NCBI RefSeq assembly: GCF_000009765.2
Contig: NC_003155.5
Location: 3,100,001 to 3,164,000 of the forward strand
DNA from: Streptomyces avermitilis MA-4680 = NBRC 14893
Lineage (GTDB): Bacteria > Actinomycetota > Actinomycetes > Streptomycetales > Streptomycetaceae
Direction: 5' to 3'
DNA: 64,000 nt
The position numbers and the translations under genes were made by a program. Positions 36,889 through 48,432 of this stretch are shown here, piece after piece. A model generated the notes under the pieces. That model worked only from the letters and a program-made list of their open reading frames with translations. It searched no databases and was not told the DNA's origin. Within the stretch, counting starts at the first letter, position 1. Each line of letters starts with the position of its first letter.

Positions 36889-38583
36889 TCACGCCGACAG
36901 GCGGGCGATCGCCTCCTCGACCGTCAGCTCCTCGCGCTCGCCGGTCTTGCGGTCCTTGAGCTCCAGGACGCCCTCGGCCGAGCGGCGCCCGGCGACCAGG
37001 ATCTGCGGTACGCCGATCAGCTCGGCGTCGGTGAACTTCACGCCGGGCGAGACGCCCGCACGGTCGTCCACCAGCACCCGTACACCGGCCGCGCCCAGCT
37101 TCTCGGCGACGTCGAGCGCCAGCTCGGTCTGCAGGGCCTTGCCCGCGGCGACCACGTGGACGTCGGCCGGGGCGATCTCCTTGGGCCAGCACAGGCCCTG
37201 CTCGTCGGCCGTCTGCTCGGCGAGGGCGGCGACGGCGCGGGAGACGCCGATGCCGTAGGAGCCCATGGTGACGCGGACCGGCTTGCCCTCCTTGCCGAGG
37301 ACGTCGAGCTGGAAGGCGTCGGCGTACTTGCGGCCGAGCTGGAAGATGTGGCCGATCTCGATGGCGCGGTCGAGCCTGAGGCCCGTGCCGCAGGAGGGGC
37401 AGGGGTCGCCCTCCTCGACCACGACGACGTCGAGGTAGTCGTCGACCTCGAAGTCACGGCCGGCGACGACGTTCTTCGCATGCGTGTTGATCTTGTTTGC
37501 GCCGGTGATCCAGGCCGTGCCGGGGGCCACGCGGGGGTCGGCGATGTAGCGGACCTTCTCCAGGCCCTGCGGGCCCACGTAGCCGCGTACGAGGTCGTCG
37601 CGGCCCTCGAAGTCCTCGGCCGTCACCAGTTCCACGACGGCGGGCGCGAGGTGCTCGCCCAGCTTGCCGAGGTCGACCTCGCGGTCGCCGGGGACGCCGA
37701 CGGCGACGATCTCGCCGTCGGCCTTCACCAGGAGGTTCTTCAGGGTCGCCGAGGCCGGGACGCCGAGGTACTCGGCGAGGGACTCGATGGTCGGGGTGTC
37801 GGGGGTGTCCAGCTCCTCGACCGCCGGGTGCTCGACGCTCTCGACGGCCGGGGCGACGAACGTGACGGCCTCGGTGTTGGCGGCGTAGTCGCAGGCCGGG
37901 CAGTCCACGAAGGTGTCCTCGCCGGCGGGGGCCGGAGCGAGGAACTCCTCGGACGCCGAGCCGCCCATCGCGCCGGAGACGGCGGAGACGATCCGGTGGT
38001 CGAGGCCGAGGCGGTTGAAGATCTTGATGTACGCCTCGCGGTGCAGCGCGTACGACTGCGCCAGGCCCTCGTCGGCCGTGTCGAAGGAGTAGGAGTCCTT
38101 CATCAGGAACTCGCGGCCGCGCAGGATGCCGGCGCGCGGGCGGGCCTCGTCGCGGTACTTCGCCTGGATCTGGTAGAGGATCACCGGCAGGTCCTTGTAG
38201 GACGAGCACTGGTCCTTGACCAGCTGGGTGAAGATCTCCTCGTGGGTGGGGCCGAGGAGGTACTCGGCGCCCTTGCGGTCCTTGAGGCGGAACAGCTCGG
38301 GGCCGTACTCCTCCCAGCGGCCGGTCGCCTCGTAGGGCTCCTTGGGCAGCAGGGCCGGGAGCAGGACCTCCTGGCCGCCCATGGCGTCCATCTCCTCGCG
38401 GACCACGCGGGCGACGTTCTCCAGGACCTTCTTGCCCAGCGGCAGCCAGGACCAGATGCCGGCCGCGGTGCGGCGCACGTAGTCGGCGCGCACCAGCAGC
38501 TTGTGGTTGAGCGTCTCGGCGTCCGCCGGGTCGTCACGCAGTGTCTTGACCATCAAACGGGACATGCGCTGGACCTGGGCCAT
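36889..38583 (-). CDS. proS: Prolyl-tRNA synthetase
   Basis: This 564-residue class II synthetase charges tRNA-Pro. The N-terminus [19 protein letters not shown] and the motifs [28 protein letters not shown] and [25 protein letters not shown] are those of the bacterial (ProS type 1) form. An insertion (YbaK-like editing) domain lies between motifs 2 and 3 (about residues 230-395), and the C-terminal anticodon-binding domain follows. I chose ATG 38583 as the family start; the much longer open frame upstream overlaps the neighbouring acetyltransferase region and is not coding in this frame. Confidence 0.98.
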   Translation of the reverse strand: MAQVQRMSRLMVKTLRDDPADAETLNHKLLVRADYVRRTAAGIWSWLPLGKKVLENVARVVREEMDAMGGQEVLLPALLPKEPYEATGRWEEYGPELFRLKDRKGAEYLLGPTHEEIFTQLVKDQCSSYKDLPVILYQIQAKYRDEARPRAGILRGREFLMKDSYSFDTADEGLAQSYALHREAYIKIFNRLGLDHRIVSAVSGAMGGSASEEFLAPAPAGEDTFVDCPACDYAANTEAVTFVAPAVESVEHPAVEELDTPDTPTIESLAEYLGVPASATLKNLLVKADGEIVAVGVPGDREVDLGKLGEHLAPAVVELVTAEDFEGRDDLVRGYVGPQGLEKVRYIADPRVAPGTAWITGANKINTHAKNVVAGRDFEVDDYLDVVVVEEGDPCPSCGTGLRLDRAIEIGHIFQLGRKYADAFQLDVLGKEGKPVRVTMGSYGIGVSRAVAALAEQTADEQGLCWPKEIAPADVHVVAAGKALQTELALDVAEKLGAAGVRVLVDDRAGVSPGVKFTDAELIGVPQILVAGRRSAEGVLELKDRKTGEREELTVEEAIARLSA

Positions 38584-38696
38584 GATTCGACTCCTGCTGC
38601 GAAAGGGTGATGGCAAGGAGGTTAGCCGGGGGGCCGCCGTCGCCGGAAATCCGTATCCGCCGAAAAGGCCCCTTGAGCGTGCGCCGCGGACAGGTG

Positions 38697-39266
38697 TCAG
38701 CGGCGCCGCAGGGGCAGGGGGGCGCCCATGACGGCGTACGGCCGCGGCGCGCTGGGGAACAGGACCTGCCGCGCCAGGTCCTCGTAGCCGAGCGAGTGGT
38801 ACAGCCCGCGGGCGGGGCTCTCGGTGTCGATCGCGGAGAGGATCGAGCGGGGCTCGGCGGCGCCGTCCGTGATGGTGGTGATCAGGGAGCGGCCGATGCC
38901 GTGGTTCTGGAAGTGCGGGTGGACGTGCAGCTCGGTGATCACGAAGGAGTTGTCGAGCCAGTCCTCGTGGCCCTGGCCGCGCAGATAGGGCTCGACGACG
39001 GTGGACCACCAGTGCGTACGGTCGTTCGGCATCCCGTAGACGAAGCCGACGAGCCGTCCGTCGCCGGTGGTGGCGCCGAACGCGCGGGCTCCCGGGGAGG
39101 TCAGGTGCCGCAGGACGATCTGGTGTCGTACGGCGACCTCGTCGGCGCCGAGCCCGAAGGCCACCGCCTGTACGGCGAGCGCCTCGTCGACGCGCGCGGC
39201 GAGATCCAGGAGGCCGATGACCACGTCGTCGGGGTTGTGGTGGCCCTGACCGGGAAAGCGCAGCAT
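38697..39266 (-). CDS. GNAT family N-acetyltransferase
   Basis: This 189-residue protein has the GNAT acetyl-CoA-binding motif ([15 protein letters not shown]) and the terminal YHSLGYE segment. The substrate is unknown. It is cytoplasmic and lies between proS and a second, larger GNAT protein on the same strand. It may belong to the transcript that also contains proS; the intergenic distance to proS is 113 bases. Confidence 0.92.
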   Translation of the reverse strand: MLRFPGQGHHNPDDVVIGLLDLAARVDEALAVQAVAFGLGADEVAVRHQIVLRHLTSPGARAFGATTGDGRLVGFVYGMPNDRTHWWSTVVEPYLRGQGHEDWLDNSFVITELHVHPHFQNHGIGRSLITTITDGAAEPRSILSAIDTESPARGLYHSLGYEDLARQVLFPSAPRPYAVMGAPLPLRRR

Positions 39267-39328
39267 GCCGGCGAGACTACCGGGGCGCTTCGCTGGATGG
39301 TGCCGGGGACTGCGGGTTGTTGGTCTGC

Positions 39329-39404
39329 TGCGGGACAGTCGTGGCTGGTCGCGCCCGCGCGGCGGAGCCGCACGATGTCACCGCCCCGCGCCCCTGACGG
39401 GGCG
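39329..39404 (-). repeat. Dispersed hairpin-forming intergenic repeat, copy 1
   Basis: The core GTGGCTGGTCGCGCC, the GCGGCGGAGCCGC hairpin and the CGCCCCTGACGGGGCG-like end also occur, with few mismatches and in inverse orientation, at 62051-62129. Similar sequences are common between genes in Streptomyces (from memory). The repeat lies just after the stop codon of the 39424 gene. Confidence 0.75.
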
Positions 39405-39423
39405 GCCCTGATGAGGCCCGGTC

Positions 39424-40272
39424 CTAGAACAGAACGCTCATGAACGCGCCGACCTCTTGGAAGCCCACTCTTCGGTACGCGGCCCGGGCGGGGGTGTTGA
39501 AGTCGTTGACGTAGAGGCTGACGACCGGGGCGACATCGGCGAGGGCGTAGCGCAGGACGGCCGCCATGCCGGGGGCCGCGAGTCCCTGGCCCCGGTATTC
39601 GGGGGCGACCCAGACGCCCTGGATCTGGCAGGCGTGGTGGGTCGCGGCGCCGATCTCGGCCTTGAAGGCGACCTTGCCGTTGCGGTCGAGGCGGGCGAAC
39701 GAGCGTCCGGAGCCGACGAGTTCGGCGACCCTGGCCTGATAGAGGAGGCCGCCGTCGCCGGCGAGCGGGGAGACACCGACCTCCTCGGTGAACATCGCCA
39801 CGCACGCCGGCATGATCGTCTCCATCTCGTCCTTGCGGATGCGGCGGACGTACGGATCGGGGGCGACGTCGTCGGGCAGCCGGTCGGTGACCATGAGCGG
39901 CTGATGGGCGCGGACCTCGCGGGCCGGGCCCCAGCCGGGTTCGAGCAGCTGCCAGAGCTGGGTGGTGGGTTCGACGGGGCCGACGATGGAGGAGCAGCGG
40001 CGGCCGGCCCTGCGGGCACGGTCGGCGAAGGCGCGGACGGCCCGCGGGGTGGCGCAGATGGGGACCAGGTTGGCGCCCGCGTAGCACAGGGACGTGAGCA
40101 TGCCGTCCTCGTACCAGCCCCACATCTCACCGCCGAGGCGCCAGGGGTCGAGGCCCGCGACCTGTACCCGGGAGGTCACGAAGGCGTTCGCGACCGGCTC
40201 GCGGTCGAGTACGGCGAGCGCGGCGTCCAGGTCACTCGGTTCGAGGACCCGGGTGGTGGTCTGCGTCAACAC
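39424..40272 (-). CDS. GNAT acetyltransferase with N-terminal DUF4081-like domain
   Basis: This protein of about 282 residues has an N-terminal DUF4081-like domain (residues 1-130, including LCYAGANLVPI) and a C-terminal GNAT domain with VWVAPEYRGQGLAAPGM and the final FNTPARAAYRRVGFQEVG. Two-domain proteins of this kind are common in actinobacteria; the acceptor is unknown. GTG at 40272 is chosen (GAGG about 10 bases upstream). It follows ispG on the same strand after about 180 bases that contain a terminator. Confidence 0.92.
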   Translation of the reverse strand: MLTQTTTRVLEPSDLDAALAVLDREPVANAFVTSRVQVAGLDPWRLGGEMWGWYEDGMLTSLCYAGANLVPICATPRAVRAFADRARRAGRRCSSIVGPVEPTTQLWQLLEPGWGPAREVRAHQPLMVTDRLPDDVAPDPYVRRIRKDEMETIMPACVAMFTEEVGVSPLAGDGGLLYQARVAELVGSGRSFARLDRNGKVAFKAEIGAATHHACQIQGVWVAPEYRGQGLAAPGMAAVLRYALADVAPVVSLYVNDFNTPARAAYRRVGFQEVGAFMSVLF

Positions 40273-40395
40273 GTGCGGGGGCCTCACCCTGGGGTCTGCT
40301 GATCTCCGCACTGTACCTGGCGGAAATGGGCGACGCCGCCCGATGTCATGGGGCTCTGGTCACTCCATGTTCGAGGCGCTTCCCTCGAACAACCA

Positions 40396-40424
40396 CGCCC
40401 CGCCACAACCAGTGTGACGGGGCG
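40396..40424 (-). terminator. ispG terminator hairpin
   Basis: CGCCCCG (40396-40402) pairs with CGGGGCG (40418-40424), with an inner CACA/TGTG extension after one mismatch. It lies 31 bases beyond the ispG stop codon. Confidence 0.65.
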
Positions 40425-40455
40425 CAGGTGGCGTACGTACGCGAGGGCGCGGCTC

Positions 40456-41613
40456 TCAGCCGGCCACCGACACCGAGGGCTCGCCGGAGGCGATGCCGTC
40501 CGCCTCCATCTGCTCGGCGATCTTCATCGCCTCCTCGATCAGGGTCTCCACGATCTTCGACTCGGGCACCGTCTTGATGATTTCGCCCTTCACGAAGATC
40601 TGTCCCTTGCCGTTGCCGGAGGCGACGCCGAGGTCGGCCTCGCGGGCCTCCCCCGGCCCGTTGACGACGCAGCCCATGACCGCGACGCGCAGGGGCACCT
40701 CCATGCCCTCCAGACCCGCCGTGACCTCCTCGGCCAGCTTGTAGACGTCGACCTGGGCGCGTCCGCAGGACGGGCAGGAGACGATCTCCAGGCCGCGCTG
40801 GCGCAGGTTCAGCGACTCCAGGATCTGGATGCCGACCTTGATCTCCTCGACGGGGGGCGCGCTCAGCGAGACGCGGATCGTGTCGCCGATGCCCTCGCTG
40901 AGCAGCGCGCCGAAGGCGACGGCCGACTTGATCGTGCCCTGGAAGGCGGGGCCGGCCTCGGTCACGCCGAGGTGCAGCGGGTAGTCGCACTGCGCCGCCA
41001 GCTGGCGGTACGCGTTGACCATGACCACCGGGTCGTTGTGCTTGACCGAGATCTTGATGTCCCGGAAGTCGTGCTCCTCGAAGAGCGACGCCTCCCACAG
41101 CGCCGACTCGACGAGCGCCTCGGGGGTGGCCTTGCCGTACTTCTCCAGCAGCCGCCGGTCGAGCGAGCCCGCGTTGACGCCGATGCGGATCGGCGTGCCG
41201 TGCTCCTTCGCCGCCTTGGCGATCTCCTTGACCTTGTCGTCGAACTGCTTGATGTTGCCCGGGTTCACCCGGACCGCCGCGCAGCCCGCCTCGATCGCCG
41301 CGAACACGTACTTCGGCTGGAAGTGGATGTCCGCGATCACGGGGATCTGCGACTTGCGGGCGATGACCGCGAGGGCGTCCGCGTCGTCCTGCGTGGGGCA
41401 GGCCACACGGACGATCTGGCAGCCGGACGCCGTGAGCTCGGCGATCTGCTGGAGCGTGGCGCCGATGTCGGACGTACGCGTCGTCGTCATCGACTGCACC
41501 GAGACGGGTGCGTCTCCGCCCACGGCCACGGTTCCGACCTGGATCTGCCGGCTCTTCCGGCGCTCGGCGAGCTTGGTCGGAACGGACGGCATGCCGAGAG
41601 AAATCGCAGTCAT
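40456..41613 (-). CDS. ispG: 4-hydroxy-3-methylbut-2-enyl-diphosphate synthase (flavodoxin)
   Basis: This 385-residue iron-sulfur enzyme converts MEcPP to HMBPP in the MEP isoprenoid pathway. The start [10 protein letters not shown] and [14 protein letters not shown], the TIM-barrel part, and the C-terminal cluster ligands ([11 protein letters not shown] and a later Cys in [14 protein letters not shown]) are seen. ATG at 41613 is the family start. It lies downstream of the M50 protease and dxr on the same strand; dxr makes an earlier MEP intermediate. A hairpin between the protease and ispG suggests a partly separate transcript. Confidence 0.98.
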   Translation of the reverse strand: MTAISLGMPSVPTKLAERRKSRQIQVGTVAVGGDAPVSVQSMTTTRTSDIGATLQQIAELTASGCQIVRVACPTQDDADALAVIARKSQIPVIADIHFQPKYVFAAIEAGCAAVRVNPGNIKQFDDKVKEIAKAAKEHGTPIRIGVNAGSLDRRLLEKYGKATPEALVESALWEASLFEEHDFRDIKISVKHNDPVVMVNAYRQLAAQCDYPLHLGVTEAGPAFQGTIKSAVAFGALLSEGIGDTIRVSLSAPPVEEIKVGIQILESLNLRQRGLEIVSCPSCGRAQVDVYKLAEEVTAGLEGMEVPLRVAVMGCVVNGPGEAREADLGVASGNGKGQIFVKGEIIKTVPESKIVETLIEEAMKIAEQMEADGIASGEPSVSVAG

Positions 41614-41735
41614 CTGCTGTGCAACCCCAAGTTGTGGATCAAGGTCCGGTAGCCGGAACGGCGGGCTCCAGCCTTCGAGATTACGGCACGGGCGTACGCC
41701 GGAGCACATCACGCTCCCAAACCCACTCAATGGAA

Positions 41736-41766
41736 GACGGTCGGACACAGAGCGTGCCCGACCGTC
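41736..41766 (-). terminator. Hairpin after the M50 protease gene
   Basis: GACGGTCGG (41736-41744) and CCGACCGTC (41758-41766) make a perfect 9-bp stem, 15 bases past the stop codon of the minus-strand protease gene and upstream of ispG. Confidence 0.7.
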
Positions 41767-41781
41767 ACGAAATCCGGGTGA

Positions 41782-43086
41782 CTAGGAGATTTTCACCGGG
41801 TTAACCACGTCCGCGATCAGGACCAGGATCGTGAAGCAGACGAAGATCCCGGCCACCACGTACGCGACGGGCATCAGCTTCGCCACGTCGAACGGGCCCG
41901 GGTCCGGGCGTCGCAGCACCTTCGCCGCGTTCCGGCGCAGCGACTCCCACAGGGCGCCCGCGATGTGGCCGCCGTCGAGCGGGAGCAGCGGGAGCATGTT
42001 GAACAGGAACAGCGAGAGGTTGAAGCCCGCGACGAGCATCAGCATCATCGCGATCTGCTGGGACGGCGGGATGTCCAGGGTGAAGACGTCGCCGCCGACG
42101 CGGGCCGCGCCGACCACGCCCATCGGCGAGTCCGCCTCGCGCGGGCCGTCGCCGAAGGCCGCGTCCCACAGGGCGGGGATCTTGCCCGGCAGGGAGATCA
42201 GCGACTCGACGCCGTTCTGCATCATGTCGCCCATACGGGTCACGGACTGCCCGAACGACTGCTCGACGATGCCGGAGGCGGGCGTGAAGCCGAGGAAGCC
42301 GGCGTACACGTACTTGCCCTCGACGTAGCCGCCGTTGCCGTCGGTCTTGCTGACCTGGTTCTTGATCAGGTGGGCCTTGAGGTCGAGCTGCTGCCCCTTG
42401 CGCTCCACCGTGATCGTGACGTCCTTGCCGGGGTTGGCGCGGATGTCGGACTGGAGGGCCGACCAGTCCGCGACGGCCTTGCCGTCGAACGCGACGATCT
42501 TGTCGCCGCCCTTGAGCCCGGCGGCCTTCGCGGGCGCGGCCTGGTCGCTCCGCGCGCACTTCGTCCGGTTCTCGCTCTGCTGGATGACGCAGTCCGAGAC
42601 CTTGCCGACCGTGGTGGTCTGGGTGTTGACGCCGAAGGTCATCATCACGCCGAAGAAGATCACCACGGCGAGGATCAGGTTCATGAAGGGGCCCGCGAAC
42701 ATCACGATCACGCGCTTCCACGGCTTGCGCGTGTAGAAGAGACGGTCCTCGTCGCCGGGCCTCAGCTCCTCGAACGCGGCCGAGCGGGCGTCCTCGATCA
42801 TGCCGCGGAACGGGGAGGTCGAGCGGGCCTCGATCTTTCCGTCGGATCCCGGCGGGAACATGCCGATCATGCGGATGTAGCCGCCGAGCGGCACCGCCTT
42901 GACCCCGTACTCGGTCTCGCCCTTCTTCCGCGACCAGACGGTCGGGCCGAACCCGACCATGTACTGCGGGACGCGGATGCCGAAGAGCTTGGCCGTCGAC
43001 AGATGGCCCAGCTCGTGCCAGGCGATCGAGATGAGCAGGCCGATCGCGAAGACGACTATGCCGAGGATGAACATCAGGGTCGTCAT
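41782..43086 (-). CDS. rseP: M50 family site-2 metalloprotease (RseP-like)
   Basis: This 434-residue membrane protease has a first helix with HELGH ([14 protein letters not shown]) as the zinc site, a PDZ domain ([18 protein letters not shown]), a membrane helix near [11 protein letters not shown], and [11 protein letters not shown] as the third ligand motif. Site-2 proteases release anti-sigma factors or other transmembrane proteins; the actinobacterial targets may differ from E. coli RseA. The ATG overlaps the dxr stop codon in ATGA. It sits between dxr and ispG, a conserved actinobacterial arrangement. Confidence 0.95.
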   Translation of the reverse strand: MTTLMFILGIVVFAIGLLISIAWHELGHLSTAKLFGIRVPQYMVGFGPTVWSRKKGETEYGVKAVPLGGYIRMIGMFPPGSDGKIEARSTSPFRGMIEDARSAAFEELRPGDEDRLFYTRKPWKRVIVMFAGPFMNLILAVVIFFGVMMTFGVNTQTTTVGKVSDCVIQQSENRTKCARSDQAAPAKAAGLKGGDKIVAFDGKAVADWSALQSDIRANPGKDVTITVERKGQQLDLKAHLIKNQVSKTDGNGGYVEGKYVYAGFLGFTPASGIVEQSFGQSVTRMGDMMQNGVESLISLPGKIPALWDAAFGDGPREADSPMGVVGAARVGGDVFTLDIPPSQQIAMMLMLVAGFNLSLFLFNMLPLLPLDGGHIAGALWESLRRNAAKVLRRPDPGPFDVAKLMPVAYVVAGIFVCFTILVLIADVVNPVKIS

Positions 43087-44339
43087 GCACGAGCCTCCGC
43101 GGTCGCCGTCTGAACTGTCAGTTCCCTGGCCCGGGCACGCGCCCAGGTCTCCGCTTCGAGGACGTCCGCGACGGTCAGGGAAGTTCCCGTGCGCGGCGTG
43201 CCGTGTTCCTCGACCACTCTCGTGACGGTCTCCATGATCCCGTTGAACGGCAGCGTGCCGTTCAGGAACGCGTCGACGCACTCCTCGTTGGCGGCATTGA
43301 ACACCGCCGGGGCCGTGCCCGCGAGCTGTCCCACGTGCCGGGCGAGTCCGACCGAGGGGAAGGCGTCGTTGTCGAGCGGGAAGAACTCCCAGCTCGACGC
43401 CTTCGTCCAGTCGAAGGCGGGCGCCGCGTCGGGCACGCGCTCGGGCCAGCCGAGCCCGATGGCGATCGGCCCGCGCATGTCCGGGGGCGTCGCCTGGGCC
43501 AGTGTCGATCCATCCGTGAACTCAACCATCGAGTGGACATACGACTGGGGATGCACGACCACCTCAATCCGCTCGAAGGGAATGTCGTAGAGGAGGTGCG
43601 CCTCGATGACTTCGAGTCCCTTGTTGACCAGGGTCGCGGAGTTGATCGTGATGACCGGTCCCATGGCCCAGGTGGGGTGGGCCAGGGCGTGCTCGGGCGA
43701 GACGTTCGCCAGCTCGGCCTTCGTACGCCCCCGGAAGGGGCCGCCGGAGGCGGTGACGACGAGCTTGCGCACATCGGCCCGCGTCCCGGCGGCGAGGGCC
43801 TGGAAGAGGGCGGCGTGCTCGGAGTCGACGGGAATGATCTGGCCGGGCTTGGCCAGCGCCTTCACCAGCGGGCCGCCGACGATGAGCGACTCCTTGTTGG
43901 CGAGCGCGAGCGTCCGGCCCGCCTCCAGGGCGGCCAGGGTGGGGGCCAGGCCGATGGAGCCGGTGATCCCGTTCAGGACGGTGTGGCAGTCGGAGGCGGC
44001 CAGCTGGGTGGCGGCGTCCGCCCCCGCGAGGATCTCGGGGAGCGGCTCGCCGGGGCCGTACTGCGCGGTGAGCGCTTCGCGCAGCACCGGTACGACGTCC
44101 TCGCGGGCGACCGCGACGGTGCTCACGCGCAGGCGGTGGGCCTGTTCGGCGAGCAGTCCGACCCGTCCGCCGGCGGCGGAGAGCCCGGTGACACGGAACC
44201 GGTCGGGGTTGCGCAGCACGAGGTCGATGGCCTGGGTGCCGATCGAGCCGGTGGAACCGAGGATCACGACATCCCGGACTCCGTCCACGGGGTCGAAGAC
44301 GAGATGCGGGTCGGCGAGGGGGGCTGGACTGTCGGTCAT
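43083..44339 (-). CDS. dxr: 1-deoxy-D-xylulose 5-phosphate reductoisomerase
   Basis: This 418-residue enzyme converts DXP to MEP, the first committed step of the MEP pathway. NADPH-binding GSTGSIGTQ is near residue 30; [21 protein letters not shown] and the TASGGPFR loop are present. The start at 44339 ([15 protein letters not shown]) matches the family style, though GGAGGG abuts the ATG with no spacing. A GTG at 44366 is an alternative. The gene is coupled by ATGA to the M50 protease gene. Confidence 0.97.
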   Translation of the reverse strand: MTDSPAPLADPHLVFDPVDGVRDVVILGSTGSIGTQAIDLVLRNPDRFRVTGLSAAGGRVGLLAEQAHRLRVSTVAVAREDVVPVLREALTAQYGPGEPLPEILAGADAATQLAASDCHTVLNGITGSIGLAPTLAALEAGRTLALANKESLIVGGPLVKALAKPGQIIPVDSEHAALFQALAAGTRADVRKLVVTASGGPFRGRTKAELANVSPEHALAHPTWAMGPVITINSATLVNKGLEVIEAHLLYDIPFERIEVVVHPQSYVHSMVEFTDGSTLAQATPPDMRGPIAIGLGWPERVPDAAPAFDWTKASSWEFFPLDNDAFPSVGLARHVGQLAGTAPAVFNAANEECVDAFLNGTLPFNGIMETVTRVVEEHGTPRTGTSLTVADVLEAETWARARARELTVQTATAEARA

Positions 44340-44482
44340 CCCTCCATTGTTGCCGTAACGCGCCACGGGCAGGACAGGGCGTCCCCGTCGAGAGTCCGTC
44401 TATCACTCCGATGTGCAGAGTGCGGCGAAATCCGCCTTTGTGAAACAGCGGTGAAGATCACGTGATAGCACTGTCAGGCACT

Positions 44483-44511
44483 GGCCGGCGGACGACCGGC
44501 CGGCGGACGAC
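44483..44511. repeat. 14-bp direct repeat upstream of the lamin-tail protein gene
   Basis: GGCCGGCGGACGAC occurs at 44483-44496 and 44498-44511, one base apart. A palindrome ATCACGTGAT is at 44457-44466. Both lie within 75 bases of the next start codon and could be regulatory. Confidence 0.5.
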
Positions 44512-44528
44512 ACCCTGGGGGGACCTCC

Positions 44529-44978
44529 ATGCGGATACGCGCTGCCCTGCCCGCGCTCGCGGGCGCCGTGGCACTCACCGGCACCATTCTCAGCACTCCG
44601 GCCGAAGCGGCCGGCGGTGTGACCATCCATCACGTCTGGTTCGACAGCCCGGGCTCCGACACCCGCTCCAACGCGAGCCTCAACGCCGAGTGGGTGCAGA
44701 TCAAGAACACCGGCTCCGCCACGGTCTCGCTGAAGGGCTGGGTCCTCAAGGACGTCTCGAACCACAAGTACGTCTTCCCGGACGTCGCGATCGGCGCGGG
44801 CAAGACCGTGAAGGTGCGCACCGGCAAGGGCACCGACACCACCTCGACCAAGTACCAGAGCCGCGGCGCGTACGTCTGGAACAACACCAGCGACACCGCC
44901 ACGCTCACCAAGGCGAGCGGGACCAAGGTCGACTCGTGTGCGTGGACGACACGGGACCCGAGCGACACGTACTGCTGA
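44529..44978 (+). CDS. Secreted lamin-tail-domain protein
   Basis: This 149-residue protein has a Sec signal peptide (residues 1-27, cleavage near AEAAG) and a lamin-tail domain (LTD), seen as LNAEWVQIKNTGSATVSLKGWVLKD and ending GTKVDSCAWTT...YC. LTD proteins are small beta-sandwich modules found in secreted bacterial proteins; the ligand is unknown. GGGGGGACC precedes the ATG. It converges on the SecA gene at 44985 with only 6 bases between the two stop codons. Confidence 0.92.
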   Translation: MRIRAALPALAGAVALTGTILSTPAEAAGGVTIHHVWFDSPGSDTRSNASLNAEWVQIKNTGSATVSLKGWVLKDVSNHKYVFPDVAIGAGKTVKVRTGKGTDTTSTKYQSRGAYVWNNTSDTATLTKASGTKVDSCAWTTRDPSDTYC

Positions 44979-44984
44979 CGGGGG

Positions 44985-47747
<2,763 letters not shown>

Positions 47748-47764
47748 CGGAATTACCCCCACTG

Positions 47765-47841
47765 ACCACTCATGACCGCTCGATAAGCGCTCGATAATCA
47801 CCCGGCAACCGCTCGACAAACGCTCGACAAACGCTGGACAA
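47765..47841 (-). promoter_or_regulatory. Tandem 11-bp repeats in the secA promoter region
   Basis: Six contiguous units of exactly 11 bp run from 47776 to 47841. On the minus strand the consensus is TTRTCGAGCGN, and one degenerate unit (47798-47808) is TTGCCGGGTGA. A seventh, TCATGAGTGGT (47765-47775), keeps the phase but not the sequence. A promoter-like pair is embedded: TTGTCG (47814-47819) and TATCGA (47791-47796), 17 bp apart. The 11-bp periodicity means binding on one DNA face. Confidence 0.75.
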
Positions 47842-47844
47842 GCT

Positions 47845-48330
47845 CTAGATCGAGTCCGCCAGCATCCGGATCCAGTGGTTGGCCCGCTGGAGAATGTGGA
47901 CGCCCTGCTGATTCGCCTTGATCACCTCGCGCAGTACCGGGTCCTTCGCGTACGCCACGGAGCCGCGGAACAGCTGCTGGATGACGGGCCGTTCGCCCGG
48001 CCGGCCCGCGTCCAGCAGGGCGTCGACGTCCCGCAGGTCGATCCGCCGCACCGGCATCGGGTCGAAGGTGGCGACGGGCGGCCTCGGTTCCTCGTCGACC
48101 AGGGCGAGCGCGCAGTCGTTCAGGAGGACGGCGAGCGCGTCCCGGTGCGCCTCGAAGGTCTCCGGTGCCGTCTGGCGCAGTTTCTCCGCCAGGGGCACGA
48201 CCTCGTTGCGCACGGTCCGCAGGGCCTTTACCAGATCTGTCGCGTCGAGCTGGTGGCGCGCGTCCCCCCGGGCACGCGTCAGCTGTACGGAAATTCCATG
48301 ACTGTGTTCTTCCCCGACACCTTGGCGCAT
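47845..48330 (-). CDS. Hypothetical protein upstream of secA
   Basis: This protein has about 161 residues if started at ATG 48330 ([11 protein letters not shown]), which has GGGG about 10 bases upstream; starts up to 48372 are possible. It is helical and hydrophilic, with no signal peptide or membrane segment, and contains a [21 protein letters not shown] segment and a final helix rich in Ile/Leu. I do not recognise a family. The stop codon lies 97 bases upstream of the secA start, beyond the 11-bp repeats. A shared transcript is possible but the repeats suggest separate control of secA. Confidence 0.7.
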   Translation of the reverse strand: MRQGVGEEHSHGISVQLTRARGDARHQLDATDLVKALRTVRNEVVPLAEKLRQTAPETFEAHRDALAVLLNDCALALVDEEPRPPVATFDPMPVRRIDLRDVDALLDAGRPGERPVIQQLFRGSVAYAKDPVLREVIKANQQGVHILQRANHWIRMLADSI

Positions 48331-48432
48331 CTGCTGTCCCCGTTCGCCATTCTGCTCATTGTTGACGCACAACTCCGGTGCGGCAAGCGGCAGAATGACG
48401 GACGGGACGACAGTTCACGGGCGGGGAAAAGG

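Noticed and set aside
47776..47841. 11-bp repeats considered as replication iterons
   Set aside because: No Rep or DnaA-type gene or AT-rich region is nearby; the array lies just upstream of secA and fits a promoter region better.
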